Shown here in pieces: positions 1 to 11,347 of a stretch of DNA of 64,000 nt (the stretch's first letter is position 1; each line of letters starts with the position of its first letter). The position numbers and the translations under genes were made by a program. Origin of the DNA: Cycas panzhihuaensis (taxonomy: Eukaryota > Cycadophyta); NCBI GenBank assembly GCA_023213395.1, contig CM041465.1:208079741-208143740 (forward strand). Reading direction: 5' to 3'. The notes beneath the pieces were generated by a model that did not search any database, was not told the DNA's origin, and saw only the letters and a list, made by a program, of their open reading frames with translations.

Positions 1-106
1 ATATTGGTCCATACTCTTCAAATTTTGTATTGGACGTGGACTCGAAATCTTCTATCCATTTTTTCATACCCTCATAATCCTCCAAATTAAAAAAATCTAT
101 CTCCAT
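1..106 (-). CDS. partial unrecognised ORF at the window edge
   Basis: An ATG at 106-104 opens 35 codons that stay open to the left edge. The peptide is acidic with several aromatic residues and begins MEIDFFNLEDYEG. It lies downstream of the E primer site on the same strand, where the first ORF of a retrotransposon would be expected. I do not recognise the family. It could be the start of a Gag or a chance frame. Confidence 0.2.
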   Translation of the reverse strand, partial: MEIDFFNLEDYEGMKKWIEDFESTSNTKFEEYGPI

Positions 107-402
107 TTCTTTTTTCAGGCTGCATTCCAATATTTAAAATCTATATTATCTACTAGTCAAAACTATTACATATGACCACTCATTACGAACATCTCCTTTG
201 CAAAAGAGCACTTTTTCTTATTTGTGAACAATTGCGCTTTCTCAAGACTGAGCAGAATTGCCTTTATATGTTCCAAGTGTTCTTCCATGTTTTGCTAGAT
301 CAGGATATTGTCAAAGAAAACCACCACAAATTTCCTCAGAACATGTAATATTGAATCGACCTTTTTTGAGCTTTAACCTCTGCCCTTTCCCTTCGAAACA
401 AA

Positions 403-414
403 GCTCTGATACCA
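403..414 (-). other. primer binding site of copia-like element E
   Basis: The minus strand reads TGGTATCAGAGC, the 12 bases complementary to the 3' end of plant initiator tRNA-Met used by most Ty1/copia elements. It lies 2 nt inside an LTR-like end. It shows that a minus-strand element has its 5' LTR to the right and its body to the left, mostly outside the window. Confidence 0.7.
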
Positions 415-760
415 CTTGTAGCGATCTAGTTCTACTTTTATAGCAATTTTCCTCAAAAATATAGATAATAATCCACAGAAAGGCAATAATTAGACGCTTT
501 TCAATAGAAAAATGAACAACGAACAAGAATTACAAAATCCACAAAAGTAAATAATAATCTTTATTATCAAATAATACCAAAAATAGAGTGAAATTACATC
601 AAAATACCAGTCTTTCCTTAAAAAGTGAGCTTCCTTCTTCGAGGCAAGGAACCCTCCAAACTGCAAACCCCAAATGGGCAAGCTAATTGAAACCCTAGAA
701 CCAAAAATATACAACCAAAGGAATCTCCCAATGATGGCTTGGAGTGCAGCCCAAACTTCC

Positions 761-768
761 TATTTATA
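761..768 (-). promoter_or_regulatory. TATA box of the E LTR
   Basis: The minus strand reads TATAAATA, about 350 bp upstream of the LTR end next to the primer site. This is a usual place for an LTR promoter. Confidence 0.4.
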
Positions 769-790
769 GTGATCAAAATACTAAGAATAG

Positions 791-938
791 AAGTCGGCCA
801 AACTGGGTGATATTCTCCTTAATATTACTCAAATAAATGTTGGTCAAACTAGGTGATATTCTCCTTAACACTGCTCAAATAGAAGTCAGCCAAATTGGAT
901 GATATTCTCCTTAATACTACTCAAATAGAAGTCAGCTA
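791..938 (-). repeat. 46-bp tandem repeats in U3 of the E LTR
   Basis: Three imperfect copies of a 46-bp unit. The shared core gatattctccttaa starts at 809, 855 and 901. They lie upstream of the TATA box in transcription direction, where copia LTRs often carry duplicated enhancer-like motifs. Confidence 0.8.
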
Positions 939-1106
939 GAACTTCTCAAAAAACTAGCGGGCTAAAAACTTTAAACAGTTATAACTTCATATTAGTTACA
1001 AACAAGGATGCTTTGCCTCCAAGTCTGCCAGAATGATCAGTTTTTCAAGCCAATGAATACTTCCTTGAAAGAAAAGGAAGAACAATGATTCCCTTCCTAA
1101 CTCCAC

Positions 1107-2330
1107 TTATGCAAGTATAAGTTCTGAATCAACAAAATATCTTGTTCTCTCTATATCATCCAAGGAATTCTTTGTGCCAAATATGATGAGAACTTCCATT
1201 ATGATCACATGCATATATTTCCCAATTATGGTTACATAAAGATAGAACATCACTTTGACATGATTGAATTTCATGGTTAAGTAGCCTACCCAAAACACAC
1301 AGCAATCTTGGTAAACAAGATTTTGATCAAATGATATTCCAACTATATTCTTTTTTCTTTTGGATGAATCATCTAAAGCCATTGTAGGGTATGCTAACAC
1401 AATTTGGATTGTTTCAAAGATAAGAACAGAAAATGCAACTTAATCGAGCGTAATTATAAAGAGTCTTGTGCATGTGCAAATAACCATATGCCCTGGCATC
1501 ATTTTGATCCTAGCAACAACTCTATCAACACAAATTAAGGTAATGTTGCCTGCTCTTTCTACTAAGGCACCTATGTCTCCATGAAGTATCACCTGTAAAA
1601 GTTGATGTTTGAAATCACTTTCAGATTTTTCATCCTCCATTCTTTCAGTAATTCCCAATGCAGGGTTTCCTGTCAACATGTTAGAGCTCAAGGTGATTAG
1701 TGAGATCAAATCTTCAATTTTATTATCTTCATCAGATTTCAAGTGAAGATCATCAAACTCTTTTTCAGAGATAGGTTCATATAACCTTTCATCCACTTTA
1801 TGAATATCAGATAAGTCTGCGAGGCCCATCTCACCGTAATCAACTTTGTTTTCTATTCTTGCTTTTCTTTTCAACTTCTTTCTCTGGTTTTTGGTGAGGT
1901 TACTACATCAAGTCTGTCAAAGAATGTCTTTTTCTCCTGCATAGTCCTTGCTACCTGTATCACAAGATTCATTTGTCTTTTCAAGAGTTTCCTACACCTC
2001 CTGGGGGCTCTTTTCATATGCACCTTTTAGCAAATTCCAAGCCTTTTTAGCAGAATCTATACTTTAAGTGCATGGAAGAGAAAGTAATAAGGAGAAGGAA
2101 GATTTTCCTTGTCAAAGGTTGCAAGCATTACGTCAATGGCTATTCTAATTTTTTGCTTGAAGGTTTCCTCCCTTTCTTCATTAACCACTACAGTGCCAAG
2201 AATGATTTTTCGTAGTCCCTTAACCATAAATATGCACTCCATTTTAATTTTCCAAATTCGAAAATTAATTCCAACATATTTAGGTAGGACTATATTACTG
2301 TCTATTAACCAGAACTCATTTTTTTTCTAA
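1107..2330 (-). pseudogene. degenerate copia-type gag remnant (element D)
   Basis: Around 2300-2060 the minus strand reads a Gag N-terminus with NFRIWKIKME followed by a KGL motif, like the DUF4219/UBN2 Gag of plant copia elements. Around 2060-1990 it reads SAKKAWNLLKGAYEKS, another typical Gag block. Frame changes and stops separate these from an open acidic stretch of 144 codons at 1874-1440 and 97 codons at 1400-1107, whose sequences I do not recognise. Orientation matches the D LTR at 4825-5149, so this is most simply D's gag. It is not an intact gene. Confidence 0.45.
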
Positions 2331-2334
2331 TACA

Positions 2335-4811
2335 AAGGTAATAATATCACTTAATTCCATAATGTTTGATTGATTGAGCAAGAGAATATTACCCAAAGTC
2401 TATGTTTCCATTTCACACCACCATAGCTATGTTAAAGCCACTTAATAAGGTTTGCCCGCTTACCTGCGACTCAAGTATCTCCACCAAATAACTTGCCCTT
2501 CAATCAATGAGTCTCAATATTGACATTGATAGCTCTAGTCCAAAGCTTGCCCTTACTCTCACATTAATTTCTTACATGCATAAATATATAATCATCGTTG
2601 AGACATTACCACATCACCAACAGAAAGGTAAAACCATATCACGAACTTGAAAGAATGCTTATAAAGATCACTTGATGGAACAACACCAAGGGTGATTTTA
2701 ATCTTTAAACAAACTGAGTAGTCATAAGGGCTAAGTTGACATATCAAATATCAACGGCCTAATATATCATTGCGCCTTAATATATTGATTGTGATTGATT
2801 AATAAACGAGCGAGGTTAACCTTTCCACACTATTGATTCCCCTTATTATTTCGTTGCAGACCCAACCAACCTCATTCAATCTGATTTAATTTGATTCCAA
2901 ACATTAATAGAATAAAAGGGTGTTCAGAGCTAGAACCCTAACATATCTGTGTAGGTGAGGTGGCGGCAAGGCTCTCATTCGATTTACAGGCACGAATTGA
3001 TCTCCAAGCTCGACTGATGACGAGGATTTTTAATGGCAGCATCGACGATTCTTCGATGGCATCTACACACACCAAATATAGACCTAATACTCTCGAATGT
3101 TTAGAACAGGCAGCGTATACAAAAACAGACTGAGGTCAACGAACTATAACTGATGCTTGACTGTGCAATGGGCATCAATTGCCTGCTCAATAGTTCCAAC
3201 CAGGAATGACGGTAGATGAGCACTCCTTATATGGCAGAGCCGATCATGATCATGTTGGGCCGTTCAACTCTATGTGTGGGCGTATGGATTAAGGTTATGA
3301 CCACGACGAGATCCAGACTGACAGTTGTGAATTGCCCTTACACGCCCGTTCACAAGGTAGCCCACGAGCTCCAACGTCTCGGTACAAGGTGGTTCCTTGT
3401 TAAGTTCATGGGGTTTCCCTGCGAGAGTTTGATTCTCTCAGGCAACGCCACAACAACAAGATAAACCCTTCCTTTTCTTACCCATTGATTTGGTCCAATC
3501 TAGGAATGCAGTCAAGCAATCTGCTCTTCTACTCTAACAAGCGAAGTAGCGCAACCAATCAAGAGGAGGATTGCCAGAGCAGTCGAACAAATAATTACCG
3601 TGGAAGTTGTAGATTGTCGACCCCTTACTCCATTTGTCTTCTTCATCCGGAACATGCAGACTAAGGGCTTCTCACTTCATTGTTGTGGAAGCTGCCATAA
3701 GTAAGGGTATTGAGGTGCCTTCCGAGTTGGAATATGGGTAGCAGGGACTCAGCCTCAACCTCTTCGAGATCCTTTTAAAGAGTTGCCAAATCCTCTCGGG
3801 CCAAGACTCAAGCCTCACTAACAAGGGTTACCACGATCTGAGGATAATTCTATAGAAGTCGTGGTCTCCGCAAGTTCAGACGTCCCTTTTTCCACTGACT
3901 TGTATTCATAATCAAGGTGCTTCATGTTCTCCAATCCTCATGATAGCTGTGAACGCTATGGATTTGCTATCAGATGTAGATGGCTTCCTCATTCACTCCT
4001 TTCTCCACGAGTGCTAAGATATGATGTTCTCAGCTATGAATTCTTTCATGGTAGGGTGCTTTCATTCCACAGTCTGAGGTTTTCTTCCTTCACACAAATG
4101 TAGATCTTTCACAACGATGCCAACACAAGGTTAAGAAGCTTAGATAGAGGCACAACATCTACGTAGGAAACAGGTCGCTCGGTGGTCTTCACAGGAATGG
4201 ATATCATGGACATAATGCAGATTTCTGCTTTCTCACGAGTTAAAACAATTGCTCATTCATGTGCCTCTCATTACTTTCTCCATAGCAGACTTCAACCATA
4301 CGAGTGGTTTCTCCCTATGCAAATATTCCATTCAGGTTTTCCTTTGGTGGTGAACAGGTGGATGAGTGCCTTTTCCACGACCATAAATAATGCTAACAAG
4401 GCCAAAACCTTCTTCACCCCAATGCTTACTTGTAACAGACCTAGAGTTAGGGTTTCACCAAACCCTAAATCAATGCAGGTAACTATTAAACACTGGCAAA
4501 CAAATTTCTATAGACATGCAATATTAGCCAAAACACAGATCCAACGAATAGCCTCCAAACACCAATCCCTTAGACAACTTCAAATGCTAGCCTCGACTTC
4601 AAGATAAACCCTAACACATGGCTATTTCACATAACACAACAAAGGAGTGATGTTACCTGGCACACTTCATAACAAGGCCTTGGAACTTCTCTTCTAATTC
4701 GATCTTAATCTGACAATGGCTTAAAAAGCCACCTCCTTTCTTAAATGTTCTATCCTTCATTGAGTTTATCCTCACCAGTCTTCTCAATCTTCTTCTTACA
4801 GCAGGATCGCC
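2335..4811. other. gene-free stretch, probable D leader
   Basis: I see no protein similarity on either strand. The open frames at 3216-3464 and 4182-4607 on the plus strand have no recognisable motif. The stretch lies between the D primer site and the gag remnant, so it is probably an untranslated leader or further decayed repeat. Confidence 0.4.
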
Positions 4812-4824
4812 TACTCTTATACCA
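4812..4824 (-). other. degenerate primer binding site of element D
   Basis: The minus strand reads TGGTATAAGAGTA, two or three changes from the initiator tRNA-Met complement. It directly follows an LTR end, which fixes D in minus orientation with its body to the left. Confidence 0.6.
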
Positions 4825-5149
4825 TATTAGATTTTCAACATGGGAAACATTTAACACCAAACATAATCAACAAGATGAATGAACAAAGCATAAATAGCAT
4901 TAACTAAATATAAGCAAGATTCCATCAGAACACTATTGCACCATAGACTCAATATGAGTCTCCATGATGACTTGATTACATTACTCTACCTAAACCACAT
5001 ATTTATACTACATAGGTGGGAGTACATAAGAGAGGTGGGACACGTGGGACAAATACCTCTAACCTAGGCAATGACACTTTACCAACTAACTAACCAATGA
5101 CCTTTTAGCTTCCCACATAACATTATTATAATGTAAGACCCTTAGACCC
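4825..5149 (-). repeat. 5' LTR of D, inner part (split by C1)
   Basis: Together with 15292-15377 this forms an LTR of about 411 bp with inverted ends tattag / ctaaca. A TATA-like TATAAATA on the minus strand lies at about 5000-5007. C1 inserted inside it and duplicated gaccc (5145-5149 and 15287-15291). The first base pair of the terminus is mutated from the expected tg. Confidence 0.65.
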
Positions 5150-5352
5150 TGTTAACAATCAGACCCTCAATTAATGAAGAAGGGTAGAATCTCTCTTGAT
5201 TATTGATGGAGGAAGATCAACTTTAAAGACAACAAACTTTGTAACTGTTATGAGGTTATTACATTAAAATATATGAGTTAAGAATAAATGAGGGTCTTAA
5301 CACATTGCCCCTCTTCTTTAATGATCCTAGGATAAAACATTACATTCTAACA
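5150..5352 (-). repeat. 3' LTR of C1
   Basis: Begins tgttaac and ends ctaaca on the plus strand, matching the copy at 15084-15286 over its full length. It is preceded by TSD gaccc at 5145-5149. Confidence 0.9.
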
Positions 5353-5361
5353 CCCTTTCTT
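5353..5361 (-). other. polypurine tract of C1
   Basis: The minus strand reads AAGAAAGGG directly before the 3' LTR start TGTTAG. This is the position of the plus-strand primer for reverse transcription. Confidence 0.65.
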
Positions 5362-5365
5362 AAAG

Positions 5366-7140
5366 TTTTATCCTTTTTAATCCTAGTTTTCCTCTAAAAT
5401 TTTAAAATTTCTCTTTTCTAAGAGATTTTATTAAGATATCTGCAATTTGATCTATTGTTGGACAATATGTTAGATCAATTTCTCTATTCTGCACCTTTTC
5501 TCAGATGAATTAATGATGCACTTCTATGTGCTTTGTTCGTGCATGCAAAATAGGGTTCTTGGTTAGTTTGATTGAGCTTTGATTATCACTGAACAATGTT
5601 GTTGGTTCTTGTTACAGTTGATTCATGTCTTTTAGTAGTTGCCTGAGCCAGAGAGCCTTGCATGTTGTGCTGACAGCTGATTTGCATTCCGCCTTTGTTG
5701 AAGAGAGTGCAACTGTTGGTTGTTTCTTGCTACACCATGAAATTGCCGTTGAACGCAAAAAGAAAAAGTATCCACTAATGGACCTTCTAGTTTCTTTATC
5801 TCCTGCCCAGTCAAAGTCACAATATCCAATCAATTTAGTTGACTCTTCTTTGTTGTACACCAATTTGAGATCCATAGTTCCTTTCAGGTATTTGAGTATC
5901 CTTTTTGCAGCCTTCCAGTGTTTCATTTTTGGTTCCTGCATGTATCTGGAGACCAAACTTACTGAATGTGATATGTTGGGTCTTGTGGCAGTAAGGTAAA
6001 TGAGACTTCTGATCAACTGTCTGTACAATGTGCAATCAACTCAAGGCTCCTCCTCTTCAGAGACTAGATTACAATTTACTTCCATGGGTGTTGCACATTC
6101 ATTGCAGTTTTCCAATTGGAATTTGGTCAACAAATCTCTGATGTATTTGCCTTATGAAAGTGCAATGAACTTTTCATTTTGTTTGATTTTTATTTCCAAG
6201 TAGTAACTCAAGGAACCTAAGTCAGTTATTTCAAAATCTTTTTCCAATTGACTTTTTATATTTGAGATAGACTTGATGTCATCTCTAGTGAGTACCATGT
6301 CATCAACATAGACTACTACAATTGAAATCTTTTCATCATTCCTTTTTATGTAGAGACTAGAATTAGAACTACACCTTTGAAAACCATTTTGGGAGAGATG
6401 TTTGTCCAGTTTTGTGTACCATGCCCTGGGAGCTCGCTTCAATCCATACAATGCTTTTTTGAGTTTACATACCAGATGTTCTTCACCTCACTGAACATAG
6501 CCTTCTAGTTGTTGCATGTAAACTTCTTCCTCCAATTCTCCATTTAGAAAGGCACTTTTAACATCCAGTTGGTAAATTTTCCAGTTGTTCTGAACTGCTA
6601 GTGCTATCATTGCTCGAACTGTGTTCATTTTTGCCACTAGTGAGAATGTCTCATCGAAGTCAATTCCAGCAGTCTGTGTGTACTCTTTTGCCACAAGTCT
6701 AGATTTGAATTTTTCTAATTTTCCATCTACACCTTCCTTGACTTTGTACACCCATTTGCAATTGACTACAGGCTTGTTTGGAGGCAGTTCTACTAGGTCC
6801 CAAGTCTGATTTTTGTTAATGGAGTCTATCTCTGAATCCATAGTGGCTCTCCATTCTGCATGCCTTTTTGCTTCTTCAAATGATTCTAGTTGCAGTATAG
6901 TGAAGAGTGCTTGATATTGTTGACTTCTGGTTCTGTGTGAGAATATATCACCTTTTCCTTCTTCTATGGTTTTAATGTACCATTTTAGTACCTTTTTCTG
7001 TGGTGCTTCAGAGGTTGAATCCTTTGAAGAAAGTTCTTCTTCAATGTGAGGAGTAGACTCTAATTCTTCTATCTTGGTTTCTGTAGTCACTCCTGATTCT
7101 TCATCAAACATTTCTTCTTGTGGTTCAATTCTAGATACTT
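5366..7140 (-). pseudogene. C1 copia RT and RNase H, frame-broken
   Basis: Reading right to left: the RT N-terminal block (WDLVELPPNKP, KCKWVYKVK, DFDETFSLVAKM, QLDVKSAFLNGE) at 7111-6488, the YGLKRAPRAWY and catalytic YVDD blocks at 6451-6152, then RNase H (RSLIYLTATRPNISH, WAGDKETRRS, ALSSTKAE) at 6028-5612, and the RNase H tail (HIEVHH, DILIKSL) to about 5366, next to the purine tract. The catalytic YVDD is kept, but at least three frame or stop breaks prevent one product. This is the usual copia pol order. Confidence 0.85.
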
Positions 7141-7399
7141 CTTCAATTGTCTATACTAAAAATTTGTCTTCAAACGGAATTTCTTCATTGAAGACTACAT
7201 CTCTACTTATATAAATTTTATTGGTCTTAGGGTCTATGCATTTGTAACCTTTATGAACTTTTACTGTATCCAACCATAACACATTCTATATATTTTGAAT
7301 CTAACTTGGTTCTATTTTTATCTAGAATATGTACTTAAATCGGGCTTCCCAAATTGTACTTCTTCTGGTGTTATCTGCTGCAATGTCATTGTCAGACTC

Positions 7400-7800
7400 T
7401 GGTTGATCAGATAACAAGCTGTGTTTATTGCCTCCACCCATAAGTTTTCGAGATTTGCTTTTCATGGATCATACTTTGAGCCATTTCCATTAAGGTTCTG
7501 TTCTTTCGTTCAGCTACACCATTCGACTGGGTGTATAGGGAGTCGTGAACTGTCTTCGAATGCCCCTGGCTTTGCAAAAGTCTAAGAACTCTTTTGGCAT
7601 ATATTCCCCTCCATTATCTGACATGATACATTTAATTTTGTATTCAGATTCTAATTCTACTTCAGCCTTGAATTCTTTAAATGTATCAAACACGTCTGAC
7701 TTATTGTGAATAAAGTACACCCAAACTTTTTTGGTGAACTCATCAATAATTCTTCCTTTAAAGTAATGGCCCTTGCTTTATTCCTTGGGTATATAGGTTT
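7400..7800 (-). pseudogene. C1 integrase core fragment
   Basis: The minus strand reads DEFTKKVWVYFIHNKSD, then MSDNGGEY with the second catalytic Asp, then RRQFTTPYTPS, typical of the copia integrase core. The N-terminal HHCC zinc domain and the first catalytic Asp are missing. The text runs almost directly from the Gag knuckle at 7930 into this core, so protease and the integrase N-terminus appear deleted. Confidence 0.8.
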
Positions 7801-7911
7801 TCTAGAATTTTCCATATTTGAGAGCAAGTATTTGATTTATCAGTATACACCAACAAGTGATCAGAAACGAACACTTTAAGAATTATTACTCCTATGTTAT
7901 TCCTTACTTTC

Positions 7912-8031
7912 CAATTTCTTTATGCATCACCTTTGGCTTCAGACAGTTTCTTCTCCTATGGTCAGTTCCCAAGCATTTTGTGCACATAGGAGGGCTTCTA
8001 CTTTGATTCTCCATATGTGGTAGTTGTTCTC
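7912..8031 (-). pseudogene. C1 gag fragment with CCHC zinc knuckle
   Basis: The minus strand encodes CTKCLGTDHRRRNC, a C-x2-C-x4-H-x4-C knuckle that binds nucleic acid in Gag. Its upstream side ends exactly at the C2 LTR. The remaining upstream Gag is a 15-codon start on the far side of C2 (14332-14377), so most of Gag is gone. Confidence 0.75.
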
Positions 8032-8393
8032 TGTTCAAAACATAAAATCATACACAAATGTTCCCACACGCAGGATCTTTAACCATACACAACAAGAAAC
8101 AAATAGAAAACACAGAAAATAGGTGCACAGTACACAGGAATTTACATGGGAAACCCTTTTGAGAAAAAACCCACCACAAAGAGGATCCTTGATGGATCAC
8201 TTGATTATTGCACAATGAATACTTGATATTGAATATACAGGGCCTCAAGGCATTTATACTCTCCAAAAAGGTGTCACTCGATTAGGGTTATGACCCTCCG
8301 AATAAGTCGCACCTTTTGGCTTCACACCTTTTCACTTAATTAAACCACATTAACATTAACTAAGTGGCTTAATAATTAACTGCCACGTTAACA
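8032..8393 (-). repeat. 3' LTR of C2
   Basis: Starts tgttcaaaac and ends cgttaaca on the plus strand. Homologous to 13970-14331 throughout. Keeps a TATA box. Confidence 0.9.
8252..8258 (-). promoter_or_regulatory. TATA box in the C2 3' LTR
   Basis: The minus strand reads AGTATAAATG. The matching place in the 5' LTR (14191-14199) reads AGTAGAAATG, so the copy that would drive the element has lost its TATA. Confidence 0.5.
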
Positions 8394-8402
8394 TCCCTCC
8401 TT
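8394..8402 (-). other. polypurine tract of C2
   Basis: The minus strand reads AAGGAGGGA directly before the LTR start TGTTAACG. Confidence 0.7.
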
Positions 8403-8459
8403 AATGTGAATGTGGGGAACCTGCAACATGCAGTAGTTGAGTTATCACGAAGGTTGGGA

Positions 8460-9969
8460 CTATCCTGCAGCTTCTTTATCCTTGTCAATACATCCCCCCT
8501 CAAGGATAACAGTGGTGAGTCCTAATCTGATACGCATCTTCGTGAATTGATCTTCAATGAGTAGCTTGGTGAACACGTCTGCAAGTTGTAATTCACTCGG
8601 ACAATAGTCAATCTGCAGCTTTCCTAACTTGATTTGTTCACGAATGTAATGGTGTTGAATCTCGATATGCTTCATATGCACATGAGACTCTGGATTCTTC
8701 AACAGGCGAATGGTACTCTGAGTATCAACAAAGAGAATCGGATGTCCATTAGAAACGCCAAGAAATTCCAAGAGACCTTGCAACCATACTGCTTTCTTTG
8801 CACCAGTACTGAGTCCTTGATATTCTACTTCTGTAGAAGATAGCGCCACTGTTTGTTGCTTCTTCGACTGTCACAAAACAAATCCATTGCCAATACCAAA
8901 CAGGTATCCAGCATTGGACTTCCGATCGTCGGAATCTCCTCCCCAATCAACATTTGTGTAGCCATGCAACCTGATCTTTTCACCTCTACAGTATTCAAGA
9001 CCAAAATTGATTGTCCCTTGGATATTTCTGCACTGCTGCCACCAAATGAGGCTCCTGAGGATTCTGCATGTAGCGGGAAACCAATCCAATAGCATATGCG
9101 ATATCCAGCCTGGTATGAGTCAAATAGATCAGACTCCCTACCAACTGGCGATACTTCGTGCCATCTACAAAAGGTTGGGCCATGTCCTTCCGTAACCTTA
9201 CACCTTTTACACATGGTGTTACAATAGGTTTGCAATGCTACATTCCAAATCTCTCCAGTAAGTTCTTCACATACTGCGATTACAACAATATGATCCTATC
9301 TTCCATCTGCCTAATCTGAATGCCCAAGAAATAGTGAAGTTCCCCGAGATCCGTCATGTCAAATGAAGCTCCCAAATTGGATTTGACTTCAGCTATAGCC
9401 TCGCCACAATTACCGCTGATGATTAAATCATCCACATACACCACGCAAGCAACTACGGAAGTCCCTCTTCTCTTCGCATACAGGTTCGGGTCGAGTTCTG
9501 AAATTTCAAAACTTTCAACTTTCAACTGGGCATCCATCTTCTTATACCAATCACGGGGTGCTTGTTTCAGGCTATAGATTGACTTTTTCAGATAGCAAAC
9601 AAGATGCTCCTGTCCATCTTTAACGAATCCCAGAGGCTATGACATGTATATCTCCTCCTTTAGATCCCCATTAAGGAATGCGGACTTAACGTTCATCTCG
9701 TGTAACTCCCAATCTAACGCAGCTACTAAGGAAATGAGTAAATGGACCGTTGTCATTCTGGAGACTGGTGCAAATGTCTCCTCGTAGTCAATTCCTTCTT
9801 TCTGCTTAAATCCCTGTGTAACAAGTTTGGCCTTGTACTTGTCCACCTCTCCATCGGAGCAGAACTTTGTCTTATAGACCCACTTGCATCCTACAAGGTT
9901 CTTCGACAGAGAGAGTGGGACCATATCCCACATATCATTCTTCATCAGAGAATCATACTCTTCCTCCAT
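8460..9969 (-). pseudogene. C2 copia RT and RNase H, frame-broken
   Basis: RT blocks CKWVYKTKF, DYEETFAPVSRM and VKSAFLNGDL lie at 9969-9637. The catalytic VVYVDDLIISG lies at 9537-9280. RNase H text (GSLIYLTHTRLDIAY, VDWGGDSDDRKSNAGY, ALSSTEVEYQ, DVFTKLL) occupies 9235-8460 in changing frames and ends at a stop at 8460-8462. Catalytic Asp residues of RT are present. Several frame changes between 9280 and 8850 make it non-functional as it stands. Confidence 0.88.
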
Positions 9970-11347
9970 TGGAGCTCTCCATCGTGGATCTCTTTTGCTT
10001 CAACAAACGAATCAGGATCATTGGAGTAATTGGTGTCTTCCAACAGAGTTCGACTAGCATGTTGATTTTTGGTTTGTTTGTCATCAGTTAGGGTTTGCAT
10101 CACCACACCAGAATCTTCAATAGTTTTCCTTGCCCATAAATGTATAGAAGGACCCGTTGCTGGAGGTACTTCTCGCAGCGACTCCTCACTATTACTTGTC
10201 CCACTTGGTCCTGCTTCCTCAGGTGCTACAGCAACTGGTTCATCGTCCTCTTCACTTGAAGAATCTGTGAATGGGAGAAAGGGAGGGTAAAAAGGTTCCT
10301 CTGATGATCTTTCAGCATGATACATCGCTGATTCATCAAATTTAACATCCCAACTGACCACAATTTTATTCCCCTTTAGATCCCATAATCTGTACAGTTT
10401 ATACTCATTGCAATACACCATGAATATGCACTTCAGACTCTTTCGATCCAAATTCTTACGAGTATCGTCTGGGATGTAAGCGTATGCAATGCACCCAAAC
10501 GTTCTTAAATGGCTAATGATAGGATTACGACCGATCCATTTCTCTTCGGGGGTCATGCTGCGAACTGCCTGAGTAGGTACCCTGTTCAAAATATAAGCAA
10601 GCCGCCACACGCCCAAAACTTCGGTGGCAGGTTTTTAGCGTGCACCATACACCTCGCCATTTCCATCAGGGTATAGTTCTTTCTTTCAGCAACTCCATTC
10701 TATTGTGGGGTATACGGGACTGTAAACTCCCGCTTTATACCATGGTTGCGGTAGAACTGATTGAATGCATGATTATCGTACTCCTTGCCATTATCACTTC
10801 TTAACGACTATTTTCTTATCACATTCGTTTTCAACCATCGATTTCCATTCATGGAAGCAATCAAATACGTCTGACTTGTTCTTGAGAAAATAAACTCAAG
10901 CTTTCCTGGTGTAATCATCCACAAACACAAGTGTATATCGGGCTCCTGATATTGAAGGGTTTGGGAGTGGTCCCATAGTATCCGAGTGCACAAGCTCCAA
11001 CTCCTCCTTGGCTCTCCAACCATTATCCCGAGCAAAAGGATAGCGGTGATGCTTGCCATACATACACCCTTTGCATACACCGTCTGCGCCGGAAACCGAC
11101 GGCAGTCCTTCCACCATCTTCAACCTCTTCAGTAGTGCAATACTCATGTAATTAAGGTGCCCAAGGCAATTGTGCCACAGTTTACTTTCATCATCCGCGT
11201 TGGCAACAAAAGCATAGGACTTCTTCTAAGATTGAAATTTCTCAAACACCTAGAAGCTGTCCCTGACTCTCCTAATAGCTATGATAGCAAAGTTCTATTT
11301 GGGTCCTTTATCAAGCACTTATCATTATAGAGCTTCACTTTCATACC
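9970..11347 (-). pseudogene. C2 copia integrase
   Basis: The pre-integrase/HHCC region ends with CKGCMYGKHHRYPF near 11080. The first catalytic Asp follows in VHSDTMGPL, the second in RSDNGKEYDN near 10790, and the Glu in GVAERKNYTL near 10690. A C-terminal part from 10616 (PTQAVRSMTPEEKW, HLRTFGCIAYAYIP) runs into a Ser/Glu-rich linker before RT. All three DDE residues can be read, but stops or frame changes near 10900, 10720 and 10620 break the frame. Confidence 0.87.

Larger units (their letters stand above)
417..1000 (-). repeat. probable 5' LTR of element E
   Basis: The left edge tgtagcg abuts the primer site. The proposed right edge ends attagttaca, giving TGTA...TACA termini. A minus-strand TATA box and a U3 with tandem repeats fit an LTR of 584 bp. 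The second copy is outside the window, so the right edge is inferred only from the terminal dinucleotides. Confidence 0.5.

Noticed and set aside
403-414. Possible tRNA-Met gene
   Set aside because: Only the 12-13 nt complementary to the tRNA 3' end is present, here and at the other primer sites. No cloverleaf can be formed.
3216-3464. Possible host gene (82 codons)
   Set aside because: No motif, and flanked by gene-free DNA between retroelement parts. Length is compatible with chance.
4436-4470. tagggttt...aaaccctaaa resembling plant telomere repeat
   Set aside because: Only one unit on each strand, forming a small inverted repeat. No TTTAGGG array.
5303-5340. tgccc...ctcttcttt at 5303-5320 as the C1 polypurine tract, with a 153-bp LTR
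   Set aside because: The same bases are present beside the right LTR, so they are inside the LTR. Extending to 203 bp gives matching ends and a perfect TSD.
5625-5999. Plus-strand ORF of 124 codons
   Set aside because: Antisense shadow of the C1 RNase H frame, which shows clear copia motifs on the minus strand.
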